In this document: positions 9,106 to 16,855 of the stretch, one piece after another | Layout of the letters: every line of letters starts with the position of its first letter | Position numbering within the stretch: the stretch's first letter is position 1 | NCBI GenBank assembly: GCA_002692725.1 | Contig: NZLU01000017.1 | Span: forward strand, 310,001-374,000 | DNA: 64,000 nt | Origin: Ponticaulis sp. | Lineage (GTDB): Bacteria > Pseudomonadota > Alphaproteobacteria > Caulobacterales > Hyphomonadaceae | Reading direction: 5' to 3' | The notes under the pieces: generated by a model | What the model saw: the letters and a program-made list of their open reading frames with translations, nothing else | The model's database searches: none | What the model was told of the DNA's origin: nothing | Made by a program: the position numbers and the translations under genes

Positions 9106-9921
9106 TCAGATGCTTCCGTTTGCGGAGACAACTCCACCATCAAGTGCAATCGTCTGACCCACGACGTAAGACCCGGCTTTCGAAGCCAGGAAGATAGACA
9201 GTCCGGCAGCATCGGTTGGCTGACCTACACGGCCCGCAGGATTGTTCTTGCCAATGGCATCCCAGTCCACATCATCGCCTTCGGTTTTGCCGCCAAAGCC
9301 AACGCCGGTTGACAGCATATAGGTCGGGAATGGACCCGGCGCGATTGCGTTGACGGTGATGTGGTCGCCAATCAGATGCGCGGACAGAACGCGCGTCAGA
9401 TGGTGTACAGCCGCTTTCGAGGCGGAATAAGACGGCGTCAGCATGGCTGGTGTCCGCAGACCGTCAATCGATCCGATATTGATGACGCTTGCCGGGGTCT
9501 CAGCCGTGCCTGCCTTACGGAGCATTGGTAGCAGTTTCTGGGTCATGAAAAACACGCCTTTGACGTTGATATCCATCACCTTGTCCCAGCCGATTTCCGG
9601 GAATTCATCAACCGGTGCGCCCCATGCAGCGCCCGCATTATTGACGAGCACGTCGACCTTGTCGGTATGTTTGGCGAGCTCGGTCGCGAGATGCTTGATG
9701 CCATCCATATTGGACAGGTCAGACGGAATGGCCATCACGTCCTCGCCATAGGCCTTCAGGCGCTCGACAGCCTGCTCACAGGCATCAATCTTCCGGGATG
9801 AAATAAATACTTTCGCGCCAGCGCTCAGGAAGCCGGCTGAAATCATCTCGCCAATCCCCCGCGAGCCGCCCGTGACGACAACGGTTTTACCTTTGACCGA
9901 AAACATGTCGTTGAATTCCAT
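9106..9921 (-). CDS. Short-chain dehydrogenase/reductase (RhlG/FabG-like)
   Basis: This is a classical SDR of about 271 residues. It has the NADP(H) motif TGGSRGIG near residue 17, NNAGAAWG, the catalytic Tyr/Lys in YSASKAAVHHL, and a GG-ending (ALDGGVV). The sequence around the active site and the C-terminal insertion before the end resemble RhlG-type beta-ketoacyl reductases, but substrate cannot be assigned. The frame is open 37 codons further upstream; I chose ATG at 9921. A TTG two codons upstream has a well-spaced GAGGAGA and is a possible alternative start. It is convergent with the DSD1-like gene, separated by 27 bases. Confidence 0.85.
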   Translation of the reverse strand: MEFNDMFSVKGKTVVVTGGSRGIGEMISAGFLSAGAKVFISSRKIDACEQAVERLKAYGEDVMAIPSDLSNMDGIKHLATELAKHTDKVDVLVNNAGAAWGAPVDEFPEIGWDKVMDINVKGVFFMTQKLLPMLRKAGTAETPASVINIGSIDGLRTPAMLTPSYSASKAAVHHLTRVLSAHLIGDHITVNAIAPGPFPTYMLSTGVGFGGKTEGDDVDWDAIGKNNPAGRVGQPTDAAGLSIFLASKAGSYVVGQTIALDGGVVSANGSI

Positions 9922-10278
9922 ACTCAAAACGTGTGTCTCCTCACCTGCGTCAATTAACCACATAAACGTTATGGCTTTTGACTCTCCCATGTTAATCTGC
10001 TGCCTCCTGCAGCATTTCTGCCCAGAAATCAAAGAGTATCTCGTTCATCTCCGTCGCGTTACGCGTCTGAACACATCCTCGTGAGAACGGCTCAGGACAG
10101 TTGATGCTAGTTGACTATCATATCCTGCGGGGTAAGTGTGAAGAAAGCCAAAAACATGCCGAAAGAGCGTGATTAGCTGGTCTGGGAGGAAAGAGTGACC
10201 TGGTTGTCTCTCCTTCTTTTTATTGATGATGATATGCTGTCACGCAGTCCTTGGATCCGTCCAGAGGTAATGGAGAAG
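9922..10278. other. Divergent intergenic region, no gene seen
   Basis: This 357-bp gap separates the SDR gene (leftward) from the cytochrome operon (rightward). It must hold both promoters. A TTGACT near 10109 could be a -35 element, but no good -10 follows at the right spacing. No RNA gene or repeat is evident. Confidence 0.4.
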
Positions 10279-10746
10279 ATGAATATGAAATTCCCGATTA
10301 TTCTAGCATCCATCAGTGCGGCGTTTATGCTGGCCGCATGCGGCGGTGGGCAATCTGAGGAAGCACGGCAGGAAGCGATCAAGTCATTCATGGCAGACGT
10401 CTACGATCCCGCCGCTGATGGCATCTGGACAAATTCTGGCTGGGTGCTGACCATGGAGGGAGAGGAATCGCTCTTCCCGACAAATGACGCCGAGTGGCAG
10501 GAAGTTGCCGACCATGCGGACAATCTGGTCAATCTGACGCGCGAGCTTCAGGATGACAAATACGCCGCCGGGGATCAGGAATGGAAAGCTATTGCTGACG
10601 GCGTGATTGTTTTTGCCGAAGAAGCCAAACAGGCCGCTCTTAACAAGGATGAGCAGGAATTGTTCGATGTTGGCGGCGATATCTATCGAGCCTGTGTCGC
10701 CTGTCACCAGCGCTATTCCGTTCCGAATTCGACGATGGCCAACTGA
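10279..10746 (+). CDS. Predicted cytochrome c'-type lipoprotein
   Basis: The 155-residue product has a lipoprotein signal ending LAACGGG (Cys21), a helical acidic body, and one haem motif near the C-terminus: C139-V-A-C142-H143. A single CxxCH close to the C-terminus of a small four-helix protein is the hallmark of class II (c'-type) cytochromes. Such proteins carry electrons or bind NO/CO in the periplasm. The start was set at 10279 (MNMKFP) because the signal peptide begins there; 10270 and 10285 are alternatives, and GGAG sits close upstream. The stop overlaps the next gene's start (TGATG), placing it first in a five-gene operon. Confidence 0.8.
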   Translation: MNMKFPIILASISAAFMLAACGGGQSEEARQEAIKSFMADVYDPAADGIWTNSGWVLTMEGEESLFPTNDAEWQEVADHADNLVNLTRELQDDKYAAGDQEWKAIADGVIVFAEEAKQAALNKDEQELFDVGGDIYRACVACHQRYSVPNSTMAN

Positions 10747-11492
10747 TGCAAGCAGGTGTGACGACATTCCTGCCACCCATGTCGGCAAGCTGGCTGCAAC
10801 GCCAATCCATCCTCCTCGGGGCGATGGGTTTATTGGCGGTATGGCTGGTCTTTCCGGCCATCGCGCACGACGTGTCGGAACGCAATGCGGGTTATATCGA
10901 GAGCATTTCGGGCATCGCGCCGATCCCGTTTCTGTATCTGGGTGCCAAACATATGGTGACAGGGATTGACCATGTCCTGTTCCTTGTGGGCGTCGTGTTC
11001 TTTCTGCGCGTATTCAAAGACATTCTGATCTATGTGAGCTTCTTCACGCTTGGCCACAGTCTGACCCTTCTGGGCGGGGTTCTCGGCGGCTTTCACGCCA
11101 ATGAATATCTGGTGGATGCGATCATCGGCCTGTCCGTCATCTACAAAGCCTATGACAATATCGGCGGCTTTGATGGATGGGGCGCGCTGCGGATCAATCC
11201 GAAATGGGCTGTGGCCGCCTTCGGACTGGCTCACGGAACCGGTCTTGCAACAAAACTTCAGGCGCTGTCTGTCTCCGATGAGGGCCTGTTCTGGAACATG
11301 ATCAGCTTCAATGTCGGGGTCGAACTCGGCCAGATGCTGGTGCTGATCTTTGTCGTGAGCCTATTGAATGTCTGGCGTCTCGCGCCGGGATTTGAGCGCC
11401 AGGCCTGGTTCGCCAACTGTCTGCTGATGTTTGCAGGCTTCGTGCTGTTCGGTCAGCACTTCTTTGCATTTCTGACAAACGGAGGAGAGTGA
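10746..11492 (+). CDS. HupE/UreJ-family membrane protein
   Basis: This 248-residue protein has six to seven hydrophobic segments and the His-rich membrane motifs of the HupE/UreJ family: GIDHVLFLVG (His76), TLGHSLTLLGG (His104) and AHGTGLA (His163). Family members near hydrogenase or urease genes move nickel; others sit in unrelated clusters, and their substrate is unknown. Here there is no urease or hydrogenase, so nickel transport is not supported by context. An N-terminal segment ending AIAHD looks like a signal anchor that puts His41 outside. It overlaps the cytochrome gene by one base, and the next gene starts two bases after its stop. Confidence 0.82.
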   Translation: MQAGVTTFLPPMSASWLQRQSILLGAMGLLAVWLVFPAIAHDVSERNAGYIESISGIAPIPFLYLGAKHMVTGIDHVLFLVGVVFFLRVFKDILIYVSFFTLGHSLTLLGGVLGGFHANEYLVDAIIGLSVIYKAYDNIGGFDGWGALRINPKWAVAAFGLAHGTGLATKLQALSVSDEGLFWNMISFNVGVELGQMLVLIFVVSLLNVWRLAPGFERQAWFANCLLMFAGFVLFGQHFFAFLTNGGE

Positions 11493-11493
11493 G

Positions 11494-12045
11494 ATGTCTG
11501 AGGTTCAGACCAATCCGATAAAGCCACTCCTATTCTCGGCTGCCGCTGCTGCAGTGGTTTTGGTCTTTGCCGTCTGGCCGGCAGAATTCGGATTTGATCC
11601 GACAGGCGTCGGAAAGTTGACAGGGCTTAAGGCACTTTCCGACCAGCCTGCGCAGACAGAGCTCTACAATACAGTGGAGGGTGGCGAGATTTCTTTCGAT
11701 ACCAAAACCTGGGAGCTACTGCCCTTTGAGAGTTTTGAATACAAATACACTATGAAAGAAGGCGCAGGCATGGTCTTCAGCTGGACCGCCACTGCGCCCG
11801 TCGAATACGATTTCCACACCGATGCCATGATGGATGGCGAAGAAATTTCTGACAGTTTTGAAATCTCGAAATCCGATGGTGTCTCCGGCAGTTATGTCGC
11901 GCCCTATGACGGGATTCACGGGATATTTTTTGAGAACCTCAGCACTGAGCCAGTTGAAGTGACACTGACGACAAGAGGTTTTTACACGGCGGCAACGCTG
12001 TTTCGGGATGGCGGTGAAATACCTATGCCAATTAACGGGGAGTAA
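11494..12045 (+). CDS. Single-pass membrane-anchored exported protein, operon member of unknown function
   Basis: The 183-residue protein has one N-terminal transmembrane segment (about residues 12-30) and a beta-rich periplasmic domain. This domain includes FEYKYTMKEGAGMVFSW, a single His in EYDFHTD, and a GIHGIFFEN turn. It looks like the 'transmembrane anchor protein' often found beside HupE/UreJ genes in alphaproteobacteria; I know no assigned function. A strong ribosome site (GGAGGAG) overlaps the end of the HupE gene. The compact beta domain could be a metal- or lipid-binding partner for the HupE protein, which is inference. Confidence 0.7.
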   Translation: MSEVQTNPIKPLLFSAAAAAVVLVFAVWPAEFGFDPTGVGKLTGLKALSDQPAQTELYNTVEGGEISFDTKTWELLPFESFEYKYTMKEGAGMVFSWTATAPVEYDFHTDAMMDGEEISDSFEISKSDGVSGSYVAPYDGIHGIFFENLSTEPVEVTLTTRGFYTAATLFRDGGEIPMPINGE

Positions 12046-12050
12046 GAAAC

Positions 12051-12611
12051 GTGAGAGACTTAATGGTATGGCTGGACGGGCAGTCCTGGAGCATCATGCT
12101 CCGGGAATCGTTCCTTGTCTGGTCTGCGCTTGAAGCGTCACACATTATGACGTTGATGGTATTTGTGGGAACGATCGTGGTGGTCGATCTCAGGCTTTTG
12201 GGCGTCTTGTTTACCAAGACACCAATTTCGGCGATCGAGAAAAAGATCCTGCCGATCACAATGCTCGGCTTCGCAGTCCTGCTCATTACGGGCATCCTGC
12301 TATTCTATGCCAAGCCGCTGACATATTATAATAATATGTATTTCCGGCTGAAACTGATCGTGATTGCGCTGGCGATGATCAACATCATGATCTTCCATTT
12401 CCGGGTCCAGCACAATCAGGCGAAATGGGATGATGCTGAGAAGCCGCCATCCAGTGCCCGTGTAATTGCCGCGATTTCATTATCCAGCTGGATTCTCGTG
12501 GTCATTTTCGGACGTCTCATCGCCTATGGCGACTGGTTCCATTGCGGAGCAGTCGATGAAGGCGGGCTGATCTACTTCTTCAATAACTGCCCGCAATTGG
12601 GAGGCCACTGA
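12051..12611 (+). CDS. DUF6644-like integral membrane protein, short paralogue
   Basis: The 186-residue protein has four predicted transmembrane helices. Helix 1 contains EASHIMTLMVF with a conserved His, followed by VVDLRLLG and later FRLKLIVIA; this matches the DUF6644 membrane family in outline. The start is GTG at 12051 with GGGGAG seven to eight bases upstream. It shares pattern with the next gene (His in helix 1, then DLR(I/L)(L/V)G), so the two are paralogues that probably pair. The conserved membrane His suggests metal or haem ligation; that is inference. It begins five bases after the anchor-protein gene. Confidence 0.75.
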   Translation: MRDLMVWLDGQSWSIMLRESFLVWSALEASHIMTLMVFVGTIVVVDLRLLGVLFTKTPISAIEKKILPITMLGFAVLLITGILLFYAKPLTYYNNMYFRLKLIVIALAMINIMIFHFRVQHNQAKWDDAEKPPSSARVIAAISLSSWILVVIFGRLIAYGDWFHCGAVDEGGLIYFFNNCPQLGGH

Positions 12612-13534
12612 TGTTGCTTGATCTTTTGTTTAACTTCGCGGGCAATGCCGACTTTTACTCTCAGAATGTCGAGCCGGTGTTCAGAGCTGTCGACGAAGGC
12701 CCAGCAGCGTCTTTCGTAAAAGAGGCCTGGTATTTCACGCCGATGGCAGGTTGTATCCACCTTGTGGCTCTGTCCATTCTGGGTGGTGCGATCCTTCTTG
12801 CGGATCTTCGCATTGTCGGTCAGGGCGTAGAGGCCAAAAGTCCGGCTGAACTGAACCGGAAAATGAACCCGTTTCTGATCTGGTCGACGATCGCCCTGAT
12901 TATCTCAGGTATTCTGCTTGGCCTCGGCGAAGTCATGCGGATTTATAACAGTCCGCCATTCTGGCTGAAAATGGCAGGTCTGTTCTCCGCGATTGTGTTC
13001 ACCTTTACGACACGCGACAGCGTGGTTCGCAATAATGGAAAGTTCACGCCGGTCGCCATTGTCGGCCTCGTCATTTCCATGGCCGTCTTCTGGTATGCCT
13101 GGATCGAACTGACCGATTGGCGGTTTGCGGCTCGTCAAGCCTATCTGATCCTGATCTTTGCCATGGTCGGTCTGGTGACGGCACCTATGTTCCTTCCAAC
13201 CAGCCTGCGTGAAACAATCAAGAAGCTTCCAATGTTTGTGTCGCTTCCAGCTATTCTGGTCACCTTTGGTGTTCTGATCTCAATCGCCTTTCTTCTGGCG
13301 AAGATCGACTATCAATACCTGACGGAACTTGATTTGAATGCCATGGGTTTGATGGCCTTTGTCCATCCGTCCATTCTTGGAATGATGCTGGTCTCCTATA
13401 TCGCCGGACTGGTTGTCTGGATCGGTATGGGCGCGACAGAAAACCAGCCGCTCAGCATGCGCTTTGTGAGCGTGATGAGCATCTTCCTCTGGTTCTCTGT
13501 GGCGATTTCCGGCCGCTGGATTGCCTTCTGGTAA
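12611..13534 (+). CDS. DUF6644-like integral membrane protein, long paralogue
   Basis: This 307-residue protein has about seven to eight transmembrane helices. Its N-terminal half parallels the previous gene (GCIHLVALSILGG, ADLRIVGQG, then FWLKMAGLF); the C-terminal half adds a second helical bundle with FVHPSILG and ends SGRWIAFW. The start overlaps the previous stop (TGATG) and has GGGAGG six bases upstream. It is the last gene of the operon, followed by a strong terminator. The doubled architecture suggests an internal duplication of a four-helix unit. Function is unknown; with the c'-type cytochrome it could form a membrane electron-transfer complex (inference). Confidence 0.75.
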   Translation: MLLDLLFNFAGNADFYSQNVEPVFRAVDEGPAASFVKEAWYFTPMAGCIHLVALSILGGAILLADLRIVGQGVEAKSPAELNRKMNPFLIWSTIALIISGILLGLGEVMRIYNSPPFWLKMAGLFSAIVFTFTTRDSVVRNNGKFTPVAIVGLVISMAVFWYAWIELTDWRFAARQAYLILIFAMVGLVTAPMFLPTSLRETIKKLPMFVSLPAILVTFGVLISIAFLLAKIDYQYLTELDLNAMGLMAFVHPSILGMMLVSYIAGLVVWIGMGATENQPLSMRFVSVMSIFLWFSVAISGRWIAFW

Positions 13535-13556
13535 GCCCGAACGTCAGCAAAATACG

Positions 13557-13588
13557 AAAGCCCGCAGTTCACGCTGCGGGCTTTTTTT
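13557..13588 (+). terminator. Rho-independent terminator of the cytochrome/DUF6644 operon
   Basis: A perfect 11-bp stem (13557-13567 with 13574-13584) has a TTCACG loop and seven consecutive T. It lies 22 bases after the last operon stop. Confidence 0.92.
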
Positions 13589-13861
13589 GTGGTGATTTCC
13601 AGCAGCTGGGGGCACAGGCTCCGCAGAAGCGCAAGCATTCGGATGGATGCCCTGAAGGTGCTGAGTGTCACAGGTCACGTGCTGATCCCATCGCAGCACC
13701 TCCTCTCTTATCCCTGTCGGGTCTCATAAGGCACCACGGACGATGACTGATCGTTGCCGACAGGCTCACCATTAAGCATTGGCTTGCCGCAGGGCGCTAC
13801 AATCATTGGCGCGCGGCTTCAGCGTCATTAGAGTTCTGGGTGGGGCTCCAGCCGAACGCAT

Positions 13862-13889
13862 AAAAAAGGCCACCCATAAGGCGGCCTTT
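13862..13889 (-). terminator. Rho-independent terminator of the DUF6152-like gene
   Basis: A 7-bp stem (13865-13871 with 13883-13889) is followed on the minus strand by a run of six T. It sits about 30 bases after the stop of the leftward gene. Confidence 0.7.
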
Positions 13890-13921
13890 CTCAAAACATG
13901 ATCTGGTATCCAGACCAAATA

Positions 13922-14374
13922 TTATTCGGTTGGATCAGAACCATCGTCTGGCGCACCTGTGCCAGACGAACCAACGAACATTTTTTCACCGTTCGGGAAG
14001 GTCACGTCACGGCCATTGGCTTTACAAGCCGGGGCACAAAGACGGTCGATAGACTGATAGCCGCGAACAACCAGATCGGTGCCTGGCTTCAGCGTACGGC
14101 GATTCAGGCCTGCGCGAAGAAGCGTGTTTGGCGTACCACCTTCAACCATCCAGGCTGTGGTTTCGCCAGTTTCTTCGTCTTCTGCAGCGATATGGATCCA
14201 AGTGTGTGGGTTCACCCACTCGACCTTCGTAACTTTACCTTTCAGCAGAACTGGCGCGTCAGCGTCAAATTCCGCAGAAAATGCGTGGTGAGCATAAGCA
14301 ACACCGGCAAGGGCAATAGCGGCGGTTGCACCACCGAGAGTCGCCAAAGCGCGTTTCCCCATTTTATTAAACAT
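13922..14374 (-). CDS. Exported DUF6152-like protein
   Basis: This 150-residue protein has a Sec signal cleaved after AYA, giving a mature N-terminus HHAFSAEFD. The body carries the family pattern KVTKVEWVNPHTWI, a W-M-V-E segment, and LRRAGLNRRTLKPGTDLVV-like residues (here RAGLNRRTLKPGTDL), consistent with a small OB-like beta barrel. Two cysteines close together (CAPAC) may form a disulfide or bind metal, as may the double His at the mature start. The start at 14374 has a perfect AGGAGG seven bases upstream. It heads the 14474-21229 array side of the locus but is transcribed downstream of it with a 99-bp gap. Function unknown. Confidence 0.78.
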   Translation of the reverse strand: MFNKMGKRALATLGGATAAIALAGVAYAHHAFSAEFDADAPVLLKGKVTKVEWVNPHTWIHIAAEDEETGETTAWMVEGGTPNTLLRAGLNRRTLKPGTDLVVRGYQSIDRLCAPACKANGRDVTFPNGEKMFVGSSGTGAPDDGSDPTE

Positions 14375-14473
14375 AGTTTTGCCTCCTGATACAAAGTGTT
14401 CTCGCCACTTCATGTTAGCTTAATAACATGAGCAGCATGAATATCAACTGAACAACTGCATTTGGTCGGGCGA

Positions 14474-15544
14474 TTATAGACCGCCAGAACCGCCGTTCTC
14501 AGCTGCTTCTGCCGCCAATGCTTCCTTGCGACGCGCACCTGCGAGAATGCCTGGTAGCGCGTGATTGCCCTCATGACAGGCGTATTCATAGATCGGCCCC
14601 TCAGCTTTCCACAATGGAAGCTCGCCTGTCCATGGTTGAGTGAACAGATCCGGGTCAGTCACGGTGAATTGATAGAGGATCACGTCATCGGCAACGCGGG
14701 TAAACCGCTCTTCGACCAGCGTATCGGGCTGAAGGTAAAGCTCATGGCGGATCGCTGTGCGGACCGAATTGTGTGGATGGACATTTGTGGTCTTCACAAC
14801 CAGCGTATCGCCTTCCCAATGACCAACGGAATCGCCCATCCACTGATAAAGGTCGTCTTCGCGGAACTCCTCGTTCAAGCGGATCATCCGGGCGTTATGG
14901 TTCATCTCGACAAGGATGGAGACGAGATCGGGCGCCTGAAAGAACTGCACATTGTTGTTGTAAAGCACGTTCAACATGGGCGGAGCACCGGTAGAACCAA
15001 ACCCGACCGTGCATCGCTCACCTGCCGACCGGACTTCAGGGTCGCTGAAACTGGTCCGCATGGTTGAGATGGCGGTTTCGGCTTCGGTCTTTCCGGCTTC
15101 GGTGTACGGGATTTTTCCATCCGCCGGATCAATGATCCAGGATGAGCGGATTTCACCATCCACCACGCCGAAATGCGTGCCCGGGTCCATCCAGAAAGTG
15201 TTGTAGCCGCCCGGATCGCCGCCTGCTTCAGGTGCGCCGGCATTCGGATCAGAGGGACGGTTTGAGGCTTCCATCGCCTTCTCGCGGCCCTGCTCAATGG
15301 CAACGGCCATTGCGGGCGGAATGGTGCGTTCTTTGAATTGGGGAGACCGTTCGAGCACGGTGAGGGAGGATTTTGACCAGACGCCATCAAAACTTGGTGT
15401 GCCGTCAGGCATGCGAGGTGGTTCATAATCAGGATCCCAGGCAGCTGGTGCGGCCGGGGCGGCATTCTGAGCCAGTGCGACTGGGCTTCCAAGCAGCGCA
15501 AGACCTGCGGCAGCGAGCAAACTGGAGCGAAGCGAAATAGTCAT
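14474..15544 (-). CDS. Exported protein, tandem family member A
   Basis: The 356-residue product has a signal peptide (cleavage near VALA-Q). The mature start (WDPDYEPPRMPDG, then FDGVWSKSSL) is followed by ERCTVGFGSTGAPPMLNVLY, FFQAPDLVSILVEMNHNAR, the WEGDTLVVKT core, RFTRVADD, and YACHEGNHALPGI near the end. These blocks recur in five neighbours. Two invariant cysteines (ERCTVG and YACHEGN) probably form a disulfide. I recognise the 'D(G)SIGxWEGDTLVV...ERFTR' family, widespread as hypothetical proteins in environmental bacteria, but know no function. GGGAG precedes the chosen ATG by five bases; the frame is open 22 codons further. It is the 3'-most array member, 99 bp from the DUF6152-like gene. 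Confidence 0.82.
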   Translation of the reverse strand: MTISLRSSLLAAAGLALLGSPVALAQNAAPAAPAAWDPDYEPPRMPDGTPSFDGVWSKSSLTVLERSPQFKERTIPPAMAVAIEQGREKAMEASNRPSDPNAGAPEAGGDPGGYNTFWMDPGTHFGVVDGEIRSSWIIDPADGKIPYTEAGKTEAETAISTMRTSFSDPEVRSAGERCTVGFGSTGAPPMLNVLYNNNVQFFQAPDLVSILVEMNHNARMIRLNEEFREDDLYQWMGDSVGHWEGDTLVVKTTNVHPHNSVRTAIRHELYLQPDTLVEERFTRVADDVILYQFTVTDPDLFTQPWTGELPLWKAEGPIYEYACHEGNHALPGILAGARRKEALAAEAAENGGSGGL

Positions 15545-15689
15545 GAGAACTCCCGTATCATTATAATAGACTTTATAAATATAGTTTACTCTCACCAGCT
15601 TCAAGATCAACCGAATTTCACGGCAATAGGGGACCGATCACAAGGTTTTGTCCGGCCTCGGGATTTGAACTGGTTGGGGCTAGTCTAAC

Positions 15690-15722
15690 ACAAAAAAAGA
15701 CCGCACAGCGTGCGGCCTTTTC
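15690..15722 (-). terminator. Terminator after array member B
   Basis: A 10-bp stem (15696-15705 with 15711-15720, one G-U pair on the minus-strand RNA) is followed on the minus strand by a T7 run. It lies 30 bases after the stop of member B, so member A has its own promoter. Confidence 0.8.
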
Positions 15723-15751
15723 GTTTGGATCAATATAGGTTCAGAGCGGCC

Positions 15752-16822
15752 TTATCTGCTGCCTGCGGATGCGTTAGCGGCTTCCTCCGCGGCAATGGCT
15801 TCTTTGCGACGCGCGCCTGCAAGAATTCCAGGAAGGGCATGATTGCCTTCGTGACAGGCATATTCGTAGATCTGCTCGTCCGTTTTCCAGAGGGGCATCT
15901 CGCCTTTCCAGGGCTGGGTGAACAGGTCCGGGTCGGTCACCGTAAATTCATACAGCATGGTGTCGTCAGCGACCCGCGTGAAGCGCTCTTCTACGACGCT
16001 GTCAGGCTGCAGGTAGACATAGTGGCGAATGGCTGACCTGACTGAATTCTGTGGGTGAACATTTGTCGTGGTGACGACCAGCGTGTCGCCTTCCCAGCGA
16101 CCAATGGAATCGCCAAGCCATTGATAGTTCTCACCTTCGCGATAATCGGCATTCATGCGAACCATGCGCGCATTGTGGTTCATCTCGACCAGAATGGAGA
16201 CCACTTCAGGGGCCTGGAAGAACTGGACGTGGTTGTTGTAGAGCACGTTCAGCATGGGCGGCGCGCCGGTTGAACCAAAGCCAACCGTGCAGCGTTCGCC
16301 TGCGGACCGGACTTCAGGATTGCTGAAGTTCTCCCGCATTTCGGTGCGGGCATCCATGGCTTCCTTGCGACCGGCTTCGGAATAGGGGATTTTGCCATCG
16401 GCCGGATCTACGATCCAAGAGGACCGGTATTCGCCATTCACAACGCCAATGCTGGTGCCCGGATCGGTCCAGAAGGAGTTGTATCCACCAGGGTTAGAGC
16501 CAGCCGGCGGCGCACCGGCATCAGGGTCAGACGGGCGGTTTGCCGCTTCCATTGCCTGCGCCCGTCCGCTTTCAATCGCCTGCGCAGCGGCAGGCGAGAT
16601 CACCAATTCATCAAACTGAGGCGTCCGCTCGAGCACGGTGAGGGACGCTTTCGACCAGACGCCATCAAAACTTGGCGTCCCGTCAGGCATGCGGGGAGGT
16701 TCATAATTCGGGTCCCATTTCTCAGGTCCGGCCGGGGCCGCATCATTGGCGGTCGCAGACGGAGTTGTGAGCACTAACAAGCTGGCGGTGGCCGCCAGAC
16801 AGGTCTTTAAAAGTGACTTCAT
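15752..16822 (-). CDS. Exported protein, tandem family member B
   Basis: This 356-residue protein has a signal peptide (SLLKTCLAATASLLVL, cleavage near ATAN). The mature sequence is nearly the same design as member A: WDPNYEPPRMPDG, SKASLTVLERTPQF, ERCTVGFGSTGAPP, VEMNHNARMVRM, GRWEGDTLVVTT, YACHEGNHALPG and a KEAIAAEEAA tail. It is closest to members A and E by eye. The gene starts 33 bases downstream of member C's stop, so B and C are probably cotranscribed, and a terminator follows B. Both conserved cysteines are present. Its function is unknown. Confidence 0.82.
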   Translation of the reverse strand: MKSLLKTCLAATASLLVLTTPSATANDAAPAGPEKWDPNYEPPRMPDGTPSFDGVWSKASLTVLERTPQFDELVISPAAAQAIESGRAQAMEAANRPSDPDAGAPPAGSNPGGYNSFWTDPGTSIGVVNGEYRSSWIVDPADGKIPYSEAGRKEAMDARTEMRENFSNPEVRSAGERCTVGFGSTGAPPMLNVLYNNHVQFFQAPEVVSILVEMNHNARMVRMNADYREGENYQWLGDSIGRWEGDTLVVTTTNVHPQNSVRSAIRHYVYLQPDSVVEERFTRVADDTMLYEFTVTDPDLFTQPWKGEMPLWKTDEQIYEYACHEGNHALPGILAGARRKEAIAAEEAANASAGSR

Positions 16823-16855
16823 ATTATGATCCTCCCTTATGTCATGTTTTATGCC

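Larger units (their letters stand above)
13535..13921. other. Convergent intergenic region bounded by two terminators
   Basis: This 387-bp gap lies between the rightward operon and the leftward DUF6152-like gene. It contains one terminator at each side and nothing convincing between them. No ORF with coding character and no RNA gene is seen. Confidence 0.5.
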
